This document shows positions 54,462-64,000 of a stretch of 64,000 bases of DNA, piece by piece. Each line of letters starts with the position of its first letter. Within the stretch, counting starts at the first letter, position 1. The translations under genes were made by a program, and so were the position numbers. A model generated the notes under the pieces. It made no database searches and was not told the origin of the DNA. It worked only from the letters and a program-made list of their open reading frames with translations. Source of the DNA: Miscanthus floridulus (taxonomy: Eukaryota > Streptophyta > Magnoliopsida > Poales > Poaceae); NCBI RefSeq assembly GCF_019320115.1, contig NC_089585.1, positions 144,043,769 to 144,107,768 on the forward strand, read 5' to 3'.

Positions 54462-55343
54462 ATGATGCACGGGAATGGGCACGGGCACGGGCACGGCCGT
54501 GTCCACCCGGCGGCGTCCTCCAGCTCCGACTTCTCCGGCGAGATGAACCAGTCCGTGTCCGACCCCTCCTCCAGCCCGCTCTACAGCTTCCACTTCGAGA
54601 AGCCCGTCCCGCAGCAGCAGCAGCAGCCGGGCACGTACGTGGTGCAGGTGCCCAAGGACAAGGTCTTCCGCGTCCCGCCGCCCGAGAACGCGCGCCTCTT
54701 CGACCACTACACCCGCCGCGCCAAGCGCCGCCGCGGCCGCTCCTGCGGCCGCGTCTGCGCGTGCCTGCTCGCGGGGGCCGTCGCGCTCGCCGTCCTCGCC
54801 GCGGCCCTCGCCGGCATCGCGTACCTGGTCCTCAGGCCGAAGCAGCCGGCGTACACGGTCCAGGCGCTCGCCGTGTCCGGCCTCGCCGAGCTCGGCAACG
54901 CCTCCTCCGCCGGCGTGTTCTCGCCGGGGTTCGACGCGACCGTGCGCGCCGACAACCCCAACGGCAGGATCGGCGTGCGATACGAGGGAGGCCGGAGCCG
55001 CGTCTCCGTGTCCTACGACGGCGTGCTCCTGGCCGACGGCGCGTGGCCGGCGTTCTACCAGGGGCCCCGGAACGTGACGGTGTTCGTGGCCAAGGCGAAG
55101 GGGTCCGGGATACGGTTCTCGCAGCGCGTGCGGGGGCAGATGGCCGCGGCGGAGCGGCTCCGATCGGTGCCGTTCGACGTGGACGTCGAGGTGCCCGTGC
55201 GCCTGCAGCTCGGCAAGGTCAGGACGTGGGCAGTGCTGGTGCGGTTGTACTGCACCGTGGCGGTCGACAGGCTCGCCGCCGACGCCAAGGTGGTGTCCAG
55301 GTCGTGCGACGTCAAGGTGCACCTCCTGTCCTGGAGGAACTGA
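54462..55343 (+). CDS. NDR1/HIN1-like (NHL) LEA_2 family membrane protein
   Basis: With the start at 54462 the product is 293 residues. If the acceptor at 54428 is not used, the next upstream in-frame ATG is 54423. The N-terminal part has a GHGHGHG run and a Gln run, then the family segment TYVVQVPKDKVFRVPPPENA. A basic stretch RRAKRRRGR precedes one transmembrane helix (LLAGAVALAVLAAALAGIAY). An extracytosolic LEA_2 domain follows, including FDATVRADNPNGRIGVRYEG and a C-terminal CTVAVDRL and DVKVHLLSWRN. Such proteins sit in the plasma membrane and act in defence or abiotic stress. It has high GC codon use and a single coding exon, and it appears intact. Confidence 0.9.
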   Translation: MMHGNGHGHGHGRVHPAASSSSDFSGEMNQSVSDPSSSPLYSFHFEKPVPQQQQQPGTYVVQVPKDKVFRVPPPENARLFDHYTRRAKRRRGRSCGRVCACLLAGAVALAVLAAALAGIAYLVLRPKQPAYTVQALAVSGLAELGNASSAGVFSPGFDATVRADNPNGRIGVRYEGGRSRVSVSYDGVLLADGAWPAFYQGPRNVTVFVAKAKGSGIRFSQRVRGQMAAAERLRSVPFDVDVEVPVRLQLGKVRTWAVLVRLYCTVAVDRLAADAKVVSRSCDVKVHLLSWRN

Positions 55344-56149
55344 CGATGGCGGATTACATGACCAAAACAGTTCTAGTTTGTTTTAGGATGCATTTTTCCT
55401 CATTTGTAAGTTGGTTTTGATCGAGCAATATGGATCATATCATCGTAATATCATGTCATGGATGCTGCGAAATTGTCTTGCGACTTGTGTTGCTGGTGAG
55501 TTGCTCACCTGTTCTTTTGTTCAAGAGTTAAGACCGAGAAAACCGTTGTTTGTAGTTGACTACTCGTGTTCCATTGCACCGGAACAACGCTATTGAAAAC
55601 TGACTGTTAACACTTGGAACTGAATACACGTCTTGGCGACATGATTTCCAGTCGTAACTTCAATTCCAAACACTGCCTGTTGTGTGTTGGTGACATGATC
55701 ACCTGAATACTGGGTAAATCTGTCAAGTGAATTGACTCTAGTGTTTTGTCCAAGTAAAACTCCAATTTGCACCATGACCTAAAAGTTGTCCACTTACCAT
55801 CTAACCAATTTGGACTTCAAGGGAGAACAATTCTTATGCTCCGGCGTGGACTGTTGCTTGATTTTGCTCAAATTTGGTGGGTGCAACATAGGGGAATAGC
55901 AGAACAAATGGGAGCTAAAAGTTAGCAATAATAGCGAACGGCTCCGCAAAATGTTTTAGTTTCACACTGTGGAAGTTTTGCATAACTGTGAAAGCCACCA
56001 CAAGCACAAAATTCATAGAGCTGGAGCCGATTCAAAACATTCGTGGCTACAAATTTACGTGTCATTCTATATCGTCAAATAGACTGTTTTTTTTTTTTTT
56101 GTCCTCAGGGCCATGGGGGTGGGAGCACATGCCCCTATAGGTAGATTTA
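55344..56149. other. 3' UTR of the LEA_2 gene and spacer
   Basis: The 3' untranslated region probably ends near 55430-55450. A run of 14 T is at about 56087-56100. No other gene was seen. Confidence 0.5.
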
Positions 56150-57028
56150 GGGTCTGTTTGGTTCACCTCTAGTCACTTTAGCTACTGACAAACAAACTGA
56201 CTAAAAAGAGGTTAAAGTAGTTTAGTCACATTAGTACCCCAAGGAGGTGGTAAAGTGGGCTAAGGTGCCCAGTGGATAAGCCTGGGCAAAATACCCGATA
56301 CCCATTACCCGTACCCGAATTATCCGAACCCGGACCCGAATTACCCGAACCCGAGGTACCCGATCCCAAATTCGGATAGCGATTTTGATTACCCGAAATT
56401 AGTTTGGGTAATTCGGGTAATATCCCCCGGTACCCAAACTACCCGAACTACCCAAAGATTTGTTTTGTCTTTGTATTCATCATGTGTTGTTAGCTAAACC
56501 ATTTAACTTATCACTTTATTAGAATATAATTCTCTCTATTTGAATGAGTGACTGTAATATATTATTCTCTACAAATTGCTATTGAAATTCTATACAAATT
56601 GTTGCTGAAATTATGTATAGATCGCTACTGAAATTTAGTGTAGTTTGTTGTTTTCTGTAAATTTGGGTATATCGGGTAATACCCGAACCCGAACCCGAAT
56701 TATCGGGTACCCGAATTTGCGGGTAGTGTTTTTTCGGGGGTAATATCGGGTAGCAATTTTTATTACCCGAATTTTAAATTACCCGAATTACCCGACCCGA
56801 AAAAATCGGGTAACCCGAACGCCCAGGCTTACCAGTGGACATGGACAACCCCTCATTATTGCCGGTCTTCCACCCTGATTTGCGCATTCATTAGGGGTAG
56901 TTTGGCATTTGTTGAACTGCTTTAATGACCTTTAGTCACTTTTAGTCGGTACAACCAAATGAGGGTGACTAAAGTTTAGTCATTGATTTTAGTAGCTAAA
57001 TTTTAGTCATGAAAAATCAAACAGGGCC
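56150..57028. mobile_element. Tourist-like (PIF/Harbinger) MITE, interrupted by a hAT MITE
   Basis: The ends GGGTCTGTTTGGTTCACC and AAAATCAAACAGGGCC are imperfect inverted repeats, and TTA duplicates flank them (56147-56149 and 57029-57031). Subterminal CTTTAGTCAC/GTGACTAAAG blocks recur. Without the insertion at 56277-56831 and its duplication the element is about 315 bp. Confidence 0.8.
56269..56839. mobile_element. hAT-type MITE with 8-bp TSD CCAGTGGA
   Basis: The element proper spans 56277-56831 with terminal repeats TAAGCCTGGGC and GCCCAGGCTTA. The 8-bp duplications CCAGTGGA lie at 56269-56276 and 56832-56839, diagnostic of the hAT superfamily. The ends are packed with ACCCGAA and CGGGTA motifs in both orientations, probable subterminal transposase-binding sites. 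No coding region. It lies inside the Tourist-like MITE. Confidence 0.9.
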
Positions 57029-57063
57029 TTAAATTTCCCAACATACGCTTCATATGTCAACCC

Positions 57064-57472
57064 AAGGTTTGTTTGTATCTCATAGGCTAAACTTTAGTCC
57101 TTCATTTTTTTTGCTTACTTTTAGCCTTTGGGGGATAAAACAGGTGGGCTAAAAGGAGAGGACTAATTTTTAGCACCTTTAGTCCATTTGCCTCTCAAGG
57201 TGGGCTAAAAGTGCTTTTAGGCTCTGTTCGGCTTACCCCATATTCGGTTTATTCGGCTTTGTTTTTCCAGTCGCAACAGTGTTTTTCTCTCATAACAATT
57301 CAACCAGAACAGTGTTTTTCAGCCACAGCCAAGTTTCAGACCAGCGAACGGGGCCTTACTCTCTTTCTCTCTCCTCCCTCTTTCACCTTTTAGCACCTGG
57401 ATCCAACAGTCATCTTAGGCTAAACTTTAGTGACTAAACTTTAGACCCAGGACTAAAGATCTAAACAGACCC
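57064..57472. mobile_element. Second Tourist-like MITE, interrupted by a smaller MITE
   Basis: The ends are GGTTTGTTTGTATCTC and GATCTAAACAGACCC, with GGCTAAACTTTAGT blocks near both ends and GGGCTAAAAG inside. It resembles the MITE at 56150-57028. No target duplication could be set with confidence. A 136-bp MITE is inserted at 57220-57355. Confidence 0.65.
57220..57355. mobile_element. Small MITE, GTTCG/CGAAC family
   Basis: The ends GGCTCTGTTCGGCTTACC and AGACCAGCGAACGGGGCC are inverted repeats, and the interior carries two AACAGTGTTTTTC blocks. Related copies lie at 36776-36891 and 38570-38668. Confidence 0.8.
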
Positions 57473-58535
57473 TCAACAACATGTCATTTAACCCAAACAA
57501 TTCCAATAAATGACACAAATAGCAAGCAAGATAGCAACCGAAACTCATATGACAAAATGAAAGCTGACACACAAGTAGGAGGCATATAAAGGATCTATGT
57601 GGAAATCCTTTGCGAGGAAAAACCATGGGTGACGACAGAGACAATCCAATATGAAAATGGATGATACAAAAAGCAAAAGTAAAAAAAAAGGTAGGATGTT
57701 TTCTATCTAAGAATAGGGTTTCAAAAAAACGGATGGAAGATGTACTCAATCTTTATTTGTCGCTTGCGTTGAAGTTGTTGCCAATGCGGGGACACGCCTT
57801 AATGCGTGATTGGACTAGACAGCGTGTGTGCGCTGTCTTCCCCGTGACAGCTGCAAAAGTTTGGGTTTATGGGGAAGGCGACAGGGACTCCAATGTCCTC
57901 CAGGCTTAGGAAGGGGGCTCAATGGTGGTGGCAGTTTGTCGAGTGGCGAGCGAGGTGGCGAGAGACAACCGGATGGGAAGAGTCGACAATGGGGCAAAGG
58001 TCCCCCCTCCAAATTGCCATTAGGCAATGAGCATGGTGGAGGCGACAATAGTAGGAGGTGGGACAGTGAGGTCGCCTACAACCAAGATGGTGATCAAAGC
58101 GGTGGTGGTGGGATAACATAGTGAGAAAAAGGAAGAGAATGAAAAAAAGAATGCAAAGGTTTGGGAAGGACGGGCTGCAATGATGACGTTATAATAGATG
58201 GTGGGTGGTGACATAAGTGGGCAAGGAAGGACGGTAGATTAGATCGGCAGGGAGTGCGGATGAAGAGGGAGAAAGAAAAAAAACAGTAGATGTAGGAGCA
58301 ATAAATAAATGTACAAGATAGAACGAGATGATTCGTTCTTCTTAGTTTTTAAGTTTAATGATGTATCTTTTTTAAAAACTTTGTACACTGTACTCTAATT
58401 TTCCTTAGCTATTGAATACTACTATATATAAATGGAATGCTCGTCCTGTGGCAAGGAAAAGCTCAATCCGGAACTAGACACATCGGAAGAGTCTAAGGGC
58501 ATAAGTGAGACTGACAACAGCATTAGACTGAAAGG
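57473..58535. other. Spacer, no gene recognised
   Basis: It contains a purine-rich stretch with GGTGG-rich open frames on both strands (57815-58121). These overlap and have no recognisable domain. Confidence 0.5.
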
Positions 58536-59428
58536 AAAAAGTCTATATAATCCCTCCAATTATTTAAGGGTGAACTACTTCACCCTCGAACTATAAAATT
58601 GGATTTTCTACCCTCTGAATTTTTCAAAATCTATCAAATAACCCCTCCCCAAGCGGTTTTAGGCGGTGGTTTTGTTACAGTGATAGTGGTTTTTTTCTTT
58701 ATTTTCGCTGAATCTTTAAAAAATTATATTAAATCACAGAAAAATTATAAAATAGAAATTTTAATTTTGTTGGACTCCACATGAGTAGACCTACACAGTG
58801 AATACATAATATGGTATGCTTTAATACAAAGTTTTTACTGTAGATTTAGATTTATGCTTTTCTATAATTAAATGACATAATTCATAGCTGCAACTTCTAT
58901 GATCCAATTGTGCTGAAATTTTTATGGTGGGCTAATTATTGTATGCTTGAATTATAGTAAAAATTTCATACTCATTGGATTAAGTTATACATGATCCAAT
59001 GAGTATGAGATTTTTATTACAATTCAAGCATACAATAATTAGTTCACCATAAAAATTTCACCACAATTAAACCATAAAAGCTACAGCTATGAATTAATTA
59101 TATAAAAGCATAGATCTAAAGCTACAGTAAAAACTTTGTACTAAAACATACCATATTATATATTTGTTGTGTAGATCTACTCATGTAGAGTCCAACAAAA
59201 TTAGATTTTCTATTTTATGATTTTTCTGTGATTTACTATGATTTTTTAAAGATTCAACCGAAATAAATAAAAAAATAAAAAGATAAAACCACCGTCCCTG
59301 TATCAAAACCACCGTCACTGTGTCAAAACCGCCGGTTTTAGAAAGTTCATGGGGTAGAAAATCTAATGTTATAGTTTGAGGGCTGAAGTAGTCCACCCTA
59401 AATAGTTGGAGGTTATGTAGACTTTTTT
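58536..59428. mobile_element. Fold-back (long palindromic) MITE
   Basis: Arms of about 440 bp are inverted copies: AAAAAGTCTATATAATCCC and GGTGAACTACTTCACCCTC on the left match CTGAAGTAGTCCACCC and ATGTAGACTTTTTT on the right. The centre is near 58988 (TGGATTAAGTTATACATGATCC). Inner blocks such as GGACTCCACATGAGTAGA and TCTACTCATGTAGAGTCC are inverted copies as well. It is non-coding. Confidence 0.85.
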
Positions 59429-59589
59429 CATTTATGAAATACCGAAATCATTTCGATTCATCCATCTCCAAAGCCAGAACAAGGACTGGCAGGGTGTATT
59501 TGGCGACTCCGTGGGAAGAGGCATGGGAATTAGTGTGGAAGTTTTTTTTTTGACTTGCTTGCCTTTCATTAAATCAACCGGCTGAAGCC

Positions 59590-60392
59590 TCAGACAGTAC
59601 TAGGTCGGACACACTCCGGAGTTACATGCCACATCTCCATGCGGTGTGTGTCCGAAACTTGTTTCGCCAAAATATGCGCTACCTTATTACAAGATCTATT
59701 AACATAAGAAAAAGAAAAATCATGAAAGGCAAGTCTTATAGCATCTATTTCCTTCAGCAACGGGTCGACGATGGAGCGTTGCGTGTCCTTCCACAAATTG
59801 ATAAGCTCCAGGCAATCAGTCTCAAGCATCACCTTTTGCACACCAATTCTTCTGGCCAAGTTCAGGCCATCCCTGCAAGCTATGGCTTCCATCGTGCAGG
59901 CATCAAGACCCCTGACATACCACGGCGCTTGCGCTGCTCTGAACAATCCTTGGTGATCTCTAATAACACATGCCGACGCACCACAAGAACCATTCGGTTG
60001 AAAGCAGCGTCAGTGTTGACCTTGTGCCATCCCGGTGCTGGGTTCCTCCACTTCTGCATCTCCTGCACCGGTCCCTTGGACGTCAACTGATGGGTCAAGT
60101 TCCAGAGATCAAACGCGGTATCCTTCACCCATGCTACAGCTTGCTGCAAACTGATCAAATGTTCATCATGGCGCCTTCTGTTTCTTCTCATCCACAGTGC
60201 CCACATACCGCACAAAAACACTGCTAGATCCTTGTCTGGGCACACTCCAGATATACTGTCCGTTGCCCAAGTTAGCGGGTTCAGTTTGGGGATTTTCACT
60301 CCTATCCCCACCCTTACCTGATGCCAAAATTCATTAGCAATGGAGCATTCCAGTAAAACATGGCAGATTGATTCTTCTGGAGCACCACACAC
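59590..60392 (-). pseudogene. LINE C-terminal RNase H domain
   Basis: The region carries WHKVNTDAAFN, which supplies the first catalytic Asp. After a frameshift near 59946 it continues with TMEAIACRDGL (Glu), MLETDCLELINL (Asp) and VNRSCNKVAHILAK (the last conserved position). An added RNase H is known in one lineage of plant L1 elements. A frameshift and a local deletion inactivate it. Confidence 0.85.
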
Positions 60393-60948
60393 TTCACAGA
60401 AAGGAACCGGCTCAATATGCCGTTTCCAGAGAATATGTCTTGCCGGTAAGAATTTCGTGAATCACTCGCCACCAAAAGACTTTAACCTTCGGAGGAATCG
60501 GCAATCTCCAAATTATTTTCCATGGACCATCAGAGGAGGAATTAGGTGCATGATCCCCAGCGGCTTCAGACTTCTTTCTGTACATCAGTTTGTATGCTGA
60601 ACGCACAGAGTAAATCCCCGACCTCTCAGGCTCCCAGGCCCAGAAATCATGCCCATTCCGTCCTCGCGGTTGGCGTAGTACAGCTTCAGCATCAATAGGG
60701 AAGAAGTGCTCCCTAATCGACACCTCGTTCCACTCACCAGATTCTGTGAGCAGTTCAGAGACCTCCGTCAGTCCCTGCCCGTCCATCGGCGTGATCGGGC
60801 GCCCATCGAAATGGTTAGAGAGCCATTTGTCAGTCCAAATTCCTGTCGATACACCATCCACCACTCTTCTGACCAAACCGGTCTGCAAGGCTTCCCTTCC
60901 AGCCAGTATTGCACGCCAAGTGCTGCTCGCTTCAGCACTCGTGCACAA
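60393..60948 (-). pseudogene. LINE zinc-binding RT-associated region
   Basis: The frame reads WTDKWLSNHF, then YSVRSAYKLM and WRLPIPPKVKVFWWRVIHEI, the usual zf-RVT region of plant LINEs. It is cut by a frameshift near 60412, after which CGAPEESICHVLLEC, the Cys/His part, continues at 60392 in another frame. Confidence 0.85.
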
Positions 60949-62675
60949 AGAGAATCAGCCCGAGTTAGGAGGCGCCAACCCTGCTTCTCGAGCATAGCAA
61001 GGTTGAAGCATCTTAGATCACGAAAGCCCATTCCACCTTTGTTTTTTGGCTTCGTCAGGTTGTCCCATTTCATCCAGTGCATACGGCGACTGTCTGCCGA
61101 ACTGCCCCACCAATAATTTGCTATGGCGGATCTCATCTTGTTACATGTACTGATTGGGAGAAGGAAGCAGCTCATGGAATACGTCGGTACCGCTTGTGCC
61201 ACCGACTTGAGCAATACCTCTCGTCCTGCACAGCTCGCATCCCGATTACACCAACCATCAATTTTACCTCTTATTTGAGCCGGTAAAAATTCAAAAATGC
61301 CACTCAGGCTCCTTCCCGCCTCGGTCGGTAGCCCAAGGTACCGTTCAGCTAGCGCCACTTTGTGTATGTTCAGAGTGTCGCACACAACTGTTCTCATTTC
61401 CTCTGGACAATTCTTACTGAAAAACACTGCAGATTTCTCTCGATTCACCAACTGTCCAGAGCCACGGTTATAGATATCCAGAATCTCCATCAATCTCTCG
61501 GCCCCTCTTTGCGACGCTTCTGAAAATATGATACTGTCATCCGCAAAAAGAAGATGTGAAATCCAGGGGGAGTGAACACCAACTCTAACACCCCTAGCAA
61601 GATGCATTGGACCGATTGATTTTAGGAGGCATGAAAGACCTTCCGAGCATAACAAAAAGAGGTAGGGTGAAATGGGGTCACCCTGTCTTATCCCACGCGT
61701 GGGTCTGAAGACTTGAGTCGGCACACCATTCACCTTGATGGAAAAGGAAACAGTAGTAACACACCTCATGATCAGACTCACAAACGCTTCATGAAAGCCA
61801 AGTTTCAGCATGATTCCCTGCAAGTATTCCCATTCAACCCGATCATAAGCCTTGGCCATGTCGAGTTTAATAGCACACGCACCGTTCTTCCCTTTTTTCC
61901 TCTTCAAGTAGCGAATACACTCATATGAGATGAGCACATTATCTGTGATCAGCCGGCCTGGTACAAACGCACTTTGCTCCTCTGAAATGATCTCATCCAA
62001 GAACTCCCTCAATCTCAGGGCCAAAACCTTTGAACATATCTTATAGAGGACATTGCAAAGGGATATTGGCCTGAATTCTTTCATCGCCTGGGGGTTCCTG
62101 GTTTGTGGGATTAGAACAATAGTGGTGTGATTGATATCAGCCGGCAACGTACCTCCATTCAAGAAGTCCAACACCGCTGCCGTGACCTCCTTACCAAGAA
62201 GATCCCAATGCAGTTGATAGAACCCAGCAGTGAAGCCATCCGGCCCCGGCGCCTTGTTGGCTCCCATCATCTGCAGCGCCGTTTCCACTTCAGTAGCACT
62301 GTATGGCCGGGTGAGCCGTTCATTCATATCCAGCGAAATCTTCCTAGGAACGTGTTCCAGGATTAGGTCCGGAGATAGATTATCTTGGGCAGCAAACAAA
62401 TTAGCATAGAAATCAGTAGCTACGCCTTCTATTTCCTCCTGTGTTACAGCCACAGAACCGTCATCACGGCGAAGAGAGGTGATCGCATTGCGTTTAGCTC
62501 TCGCCCTCGACTTAGCCTGAAAAAAGGAGGTGTTCCTGTCACCGTCCTTTAGCCACTCCACTCTCGACCGTTGTTTCTCCATCACTTCCTCGCGTGAGAG
62601 AAGTTCAGAGATACGAGACATCAGCTGCTTCTCATAACGCGAGGGGCCGGAGCCAATGGACTGTCCTCGTTCCAC
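60768..62675 (-). pseudogene. LINE reverse transcriptase
   Basis: An uninterrupted 635-codon stretch. Landmarks in order: KAPGPDGFTAGFYQ, FRPISLCNVLYKI, EQSAFVPGRLITDN, IKLDMAKAYDRVEW, RGIRQGDPISPYLF and the catalytic LLFADDSIIF (about 61527-61556). The thumb and connector follow (YLGLPTEAGRS, NKGGMGFRDLRCFN). The enzyme would copy element RNA at the nicked target. It ends in a frameshifted tail; the frame continues at 60948-60412. The ATG at 62675 is simply the first codon after the linker stop. Confidence 0.92.
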
Positions 62676-62677
62676 CT

Positions 62678-63601
62678 CTAAGTCACAACGCAGGGCAGCC
62701 AGTGTTTTTTTTTAACTGAACCAAAAACATCTCGTTCCCAAACCTGGAGCGAATTCTGAATATCCTTCAATTTTGCTTGCATCTCCCCCAAGCTCTGCCA
62801 GCCCGCACTGTGATCCCAGGCATCCCGTATCAGCGCCATATAACTCGGATCACGCTGCCACATATTTTCATATCTAATTTTTTTCTTTCTCCTTCGCCTA
62901 CCCGTAGTGTGTTCAAGGCACTCCACTACTAGACAGCTGTGATCCGACATCGTCGTCTGAATATTCCAAACCTTCACCTCTCTGAACAGGTCCAGGAAGG
63001 AGTCCGCCGCTACGCCCCTATCCAACCTGACCTTGATGTTGTGTTCCGCATCTTGTCGGTTATCCCATGTGTACGGGAGGCCAATAAAGCCCAAATCCAT
63101 AAATCCACAGACCGACACAGCTTCACTAAAGCCCTCCATCTGGCGCTCACGCCTGCCTGCTCCCCCAAACTGTTCCGAGGCATGGAGAACCTCGTTAAAA
63201 TCATCCACACATAGCCAAGGCAAGGAGCTCTGACCATTGAGTAGCTTCAAACACTCCCAGCTTCTAAACCGTAGCTCTCTCCGGGACTCCCCGTAGAAGC
63301 CAGTAAAACGCCACTTATCCATCTTCGTCACCGGATCAAGGACAGCTACATCAATGTGCAACTTATCCAAACTTTCCAGCCGAACCTCCACATCCTTTCT
63401 CCAGAGCAAGGCGAGACCGCCCCCTCTGCCAAAACCACCAACGCCAAGGCCATGAGAAAAGCCTAGCGCTCTCCGAATTCCATCCACTCGATCTGAGAAC
63501 AAACGCGTCTCCGACAAGAAGACGAGCATGGGACGGTGTAGCTCACACAAGCTACGGAGATCTCGAACTGCCTCGGGCTGTCCCAAGCCCCGGCAGTTCA
63601 C
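62678..63601 (-). pseudogene. LINE endonuclease domain
   Basis: It starts NCRGLGQPEAVRDL, and contains FLSETR, then WLCVDDFNEVLHASE (catalytic Asp-Phe-Asn-Glu, with valine replacing the usual glycine) and MSDHSCLVVEC (the SDH motif). Then comes a basic linker RRRRKKKIRYENMWQR. The domain would nick the target DNA. A stop at 62678 separates it from the RT. The extreme N-terminus is missing. Confidence 0.88.
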
Positions 63602-63630
63602 TTAGTATTTTCATTGTGCCCGGCGGGGCC

Positions 63631-63895
63631 TGTTGTTAGATAGAAAGGTTAGATGCATGTGTATTTACCTTACCATATTGTGCCAAAGCCAAGAGATCTA
63701 GATTGTCTATGTATAGGAATAGATCATCTATGTATAGAAGGTTTATATTTAGAAAAGATCTCTTGGCTTAGCCCTCAAGTTGTAATGCCTATATGTAACT
63801 GCCACATGCGGGGTTATTCCGCATCCAATCAACACGCAACCATCGCACGACCCAGATAGGGCGTCGGTGTTCTCCTCCGCTCCTCTGAACTTTCA
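63631..63895 (+). repeat. 5' LTR of a Copia-like element
   Basis: The LTR runs from TGTTGTTAGATAG to GAACTTTCA and is followed within two bases by a primer-site sequence, so this is the upstream LTR of a plus-strand element whose body lies right of the window. At 265 bp it matches short Copia LTRs. It contains a 13-bp inverted repeat AGCCAAGAGATCT/AGATCTCTTGGCT (63687 and 63758). Confidence 0.7.
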
Positions 63896-63897
63896 CT

Positions 63898-63910
63898 TGG
63901 TATCATGAGC
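63898..63910 (+). other. Primer binding site of the Copia-like element
   Basis: TGGTATCATGAGC differs by an inserted T from the initiator-Met tRNA primer site TGGTATCAGAGC. Confidence 0.65.
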
Positions 63911-63961
63911 CCATGGTCAGAAAAAAAAGCTAAACCCGATAAAAAATCTTGAATATCACAT

Positions 63962-64000
63962 ATGGCGGGGGCACCCCGATGTGTCACTAAGGGAGAGATT
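63962..64000 (+). CDS. Possible start of the Copia-like gag-pol (partial)
   Basis: An ATG at 63962 opens a frame (MAGAPRCVTKGEI) that leaves the window. The position, about 50 bp after the primer site, suits gag. Too little is visible to identify a domain. Confidence 0.3.
   Translation, partial: MAGAPRCVTKGEI

Larger units (their letters stand above)
59542..63605 (-). mobile_element. L1-type LINE with C-terminal RNase H, 5' truncated
   Basis: On the minus strand: apurinic endonuclease (63601-62678), reverse transcriptase (62675-60768), a cysteine-rich C-terminal region (to about 59960) and RNase H (to 59590). A poly-A tail appears as a T run at 59542-59551 on the plus strand. ORF1 and the 5' UTR are missing, and the first endonuclease residues seem cut, so the copy is 5' truncated, as most LINEs are. 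Stops and frameshifts at several points show it is inactive. Confidence 0.9.

Noticed and set aside
54381..55322. 313-codon open frame on the minus strand
   Set aside because: It is the antisense shadow of the GC-rich LEA_2 gene, with no domain and a His/Arg/Gly-rich composition caused by codon use on the other strand.

Overview
The window is nuclear DNA from a grass, probably a panicoid such as a Saccharum, Sorghum or Miscanthus relative. This is inferred from the elements and genes below; no species assignment was possible. It is a mosaic of nested transposable elements with a few host genes. Most coding sequence belongs to decayed transposons.

Left part (1-14618) is a nest, all on the minus strand. 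A Tat-lineage Ty3/gypsy element (6581-14618) was invaded by a Tekay/Del-like Ty3/gypsy element (278-6580 visible, with a 2.8 kb 5' LTR). The pol gene of that element was then interrupted by a Cassandra-type element whose LTR (5-277) carries a 5S rRNA-derived promoter. Next come a palindromic MITE (14619-15001) and a Helitron-like mosaic (to about 19134) with fragments of a Deg-like protease, a polyubiquitin exon and a triplicated exon of mitochondrial processing peptidase alpha. An isolated LTR (19602-20755) and a 3.9 kb solo LTR with a perfect ATGAC target duplication (21340-25276) follow.

Middle part (27045-38433): a second Helitron terminus on the minus strand (27045-27073) opens a region with captured exons. 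A 2.1 kb Mutator-like element (27996-30092, 9-bp TSD GTCAATATC) sits inside one of these exons. A 5.15 kb Mutator-like element (30201-35350) with about 340-bp TIRs and a decayed MURA transposase lies beside it. Both elements carry genes for GRF-type zinc fingers. A hAT remnant and a near-perfect 0.54 kb-arm inverted repeat (37298-38433) lie just upstream of a host gene.

Right part (38434-64000): the host genes are a 1,223-residue membrane-anchored acidic protein (39953-43858, two coding exons, related to plant proteins labelled cardiomyopathy-associated), a U2 snRNA gene with plant snRNA promoter elements (47520-47715, minus), and an NDR1/HIN1-like LEA_2 gene (CDS 54462-55343). Two host-gene relics are present: an hnRNP-Q-like pseudogene split by a Harbinger-type element, and a restorer-of-fertility-like PPR pseudogene with two frameshifts and two stops. 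Nested MITEs, a fold-back element, a 5'-truncated L1-type LINE with RNase H (59542-63605, minus) and the 5' LTR of a Copia-like element (63631 onward) end the window.

No bacterial-type operons, CRISPR arrays or tRNA genes were seen. The most unusual signals are the GRF zinc-finger genes shared by two unrelated-TIR Mutator elements, and the long inverted repeat in front of an expressed-looking gene.
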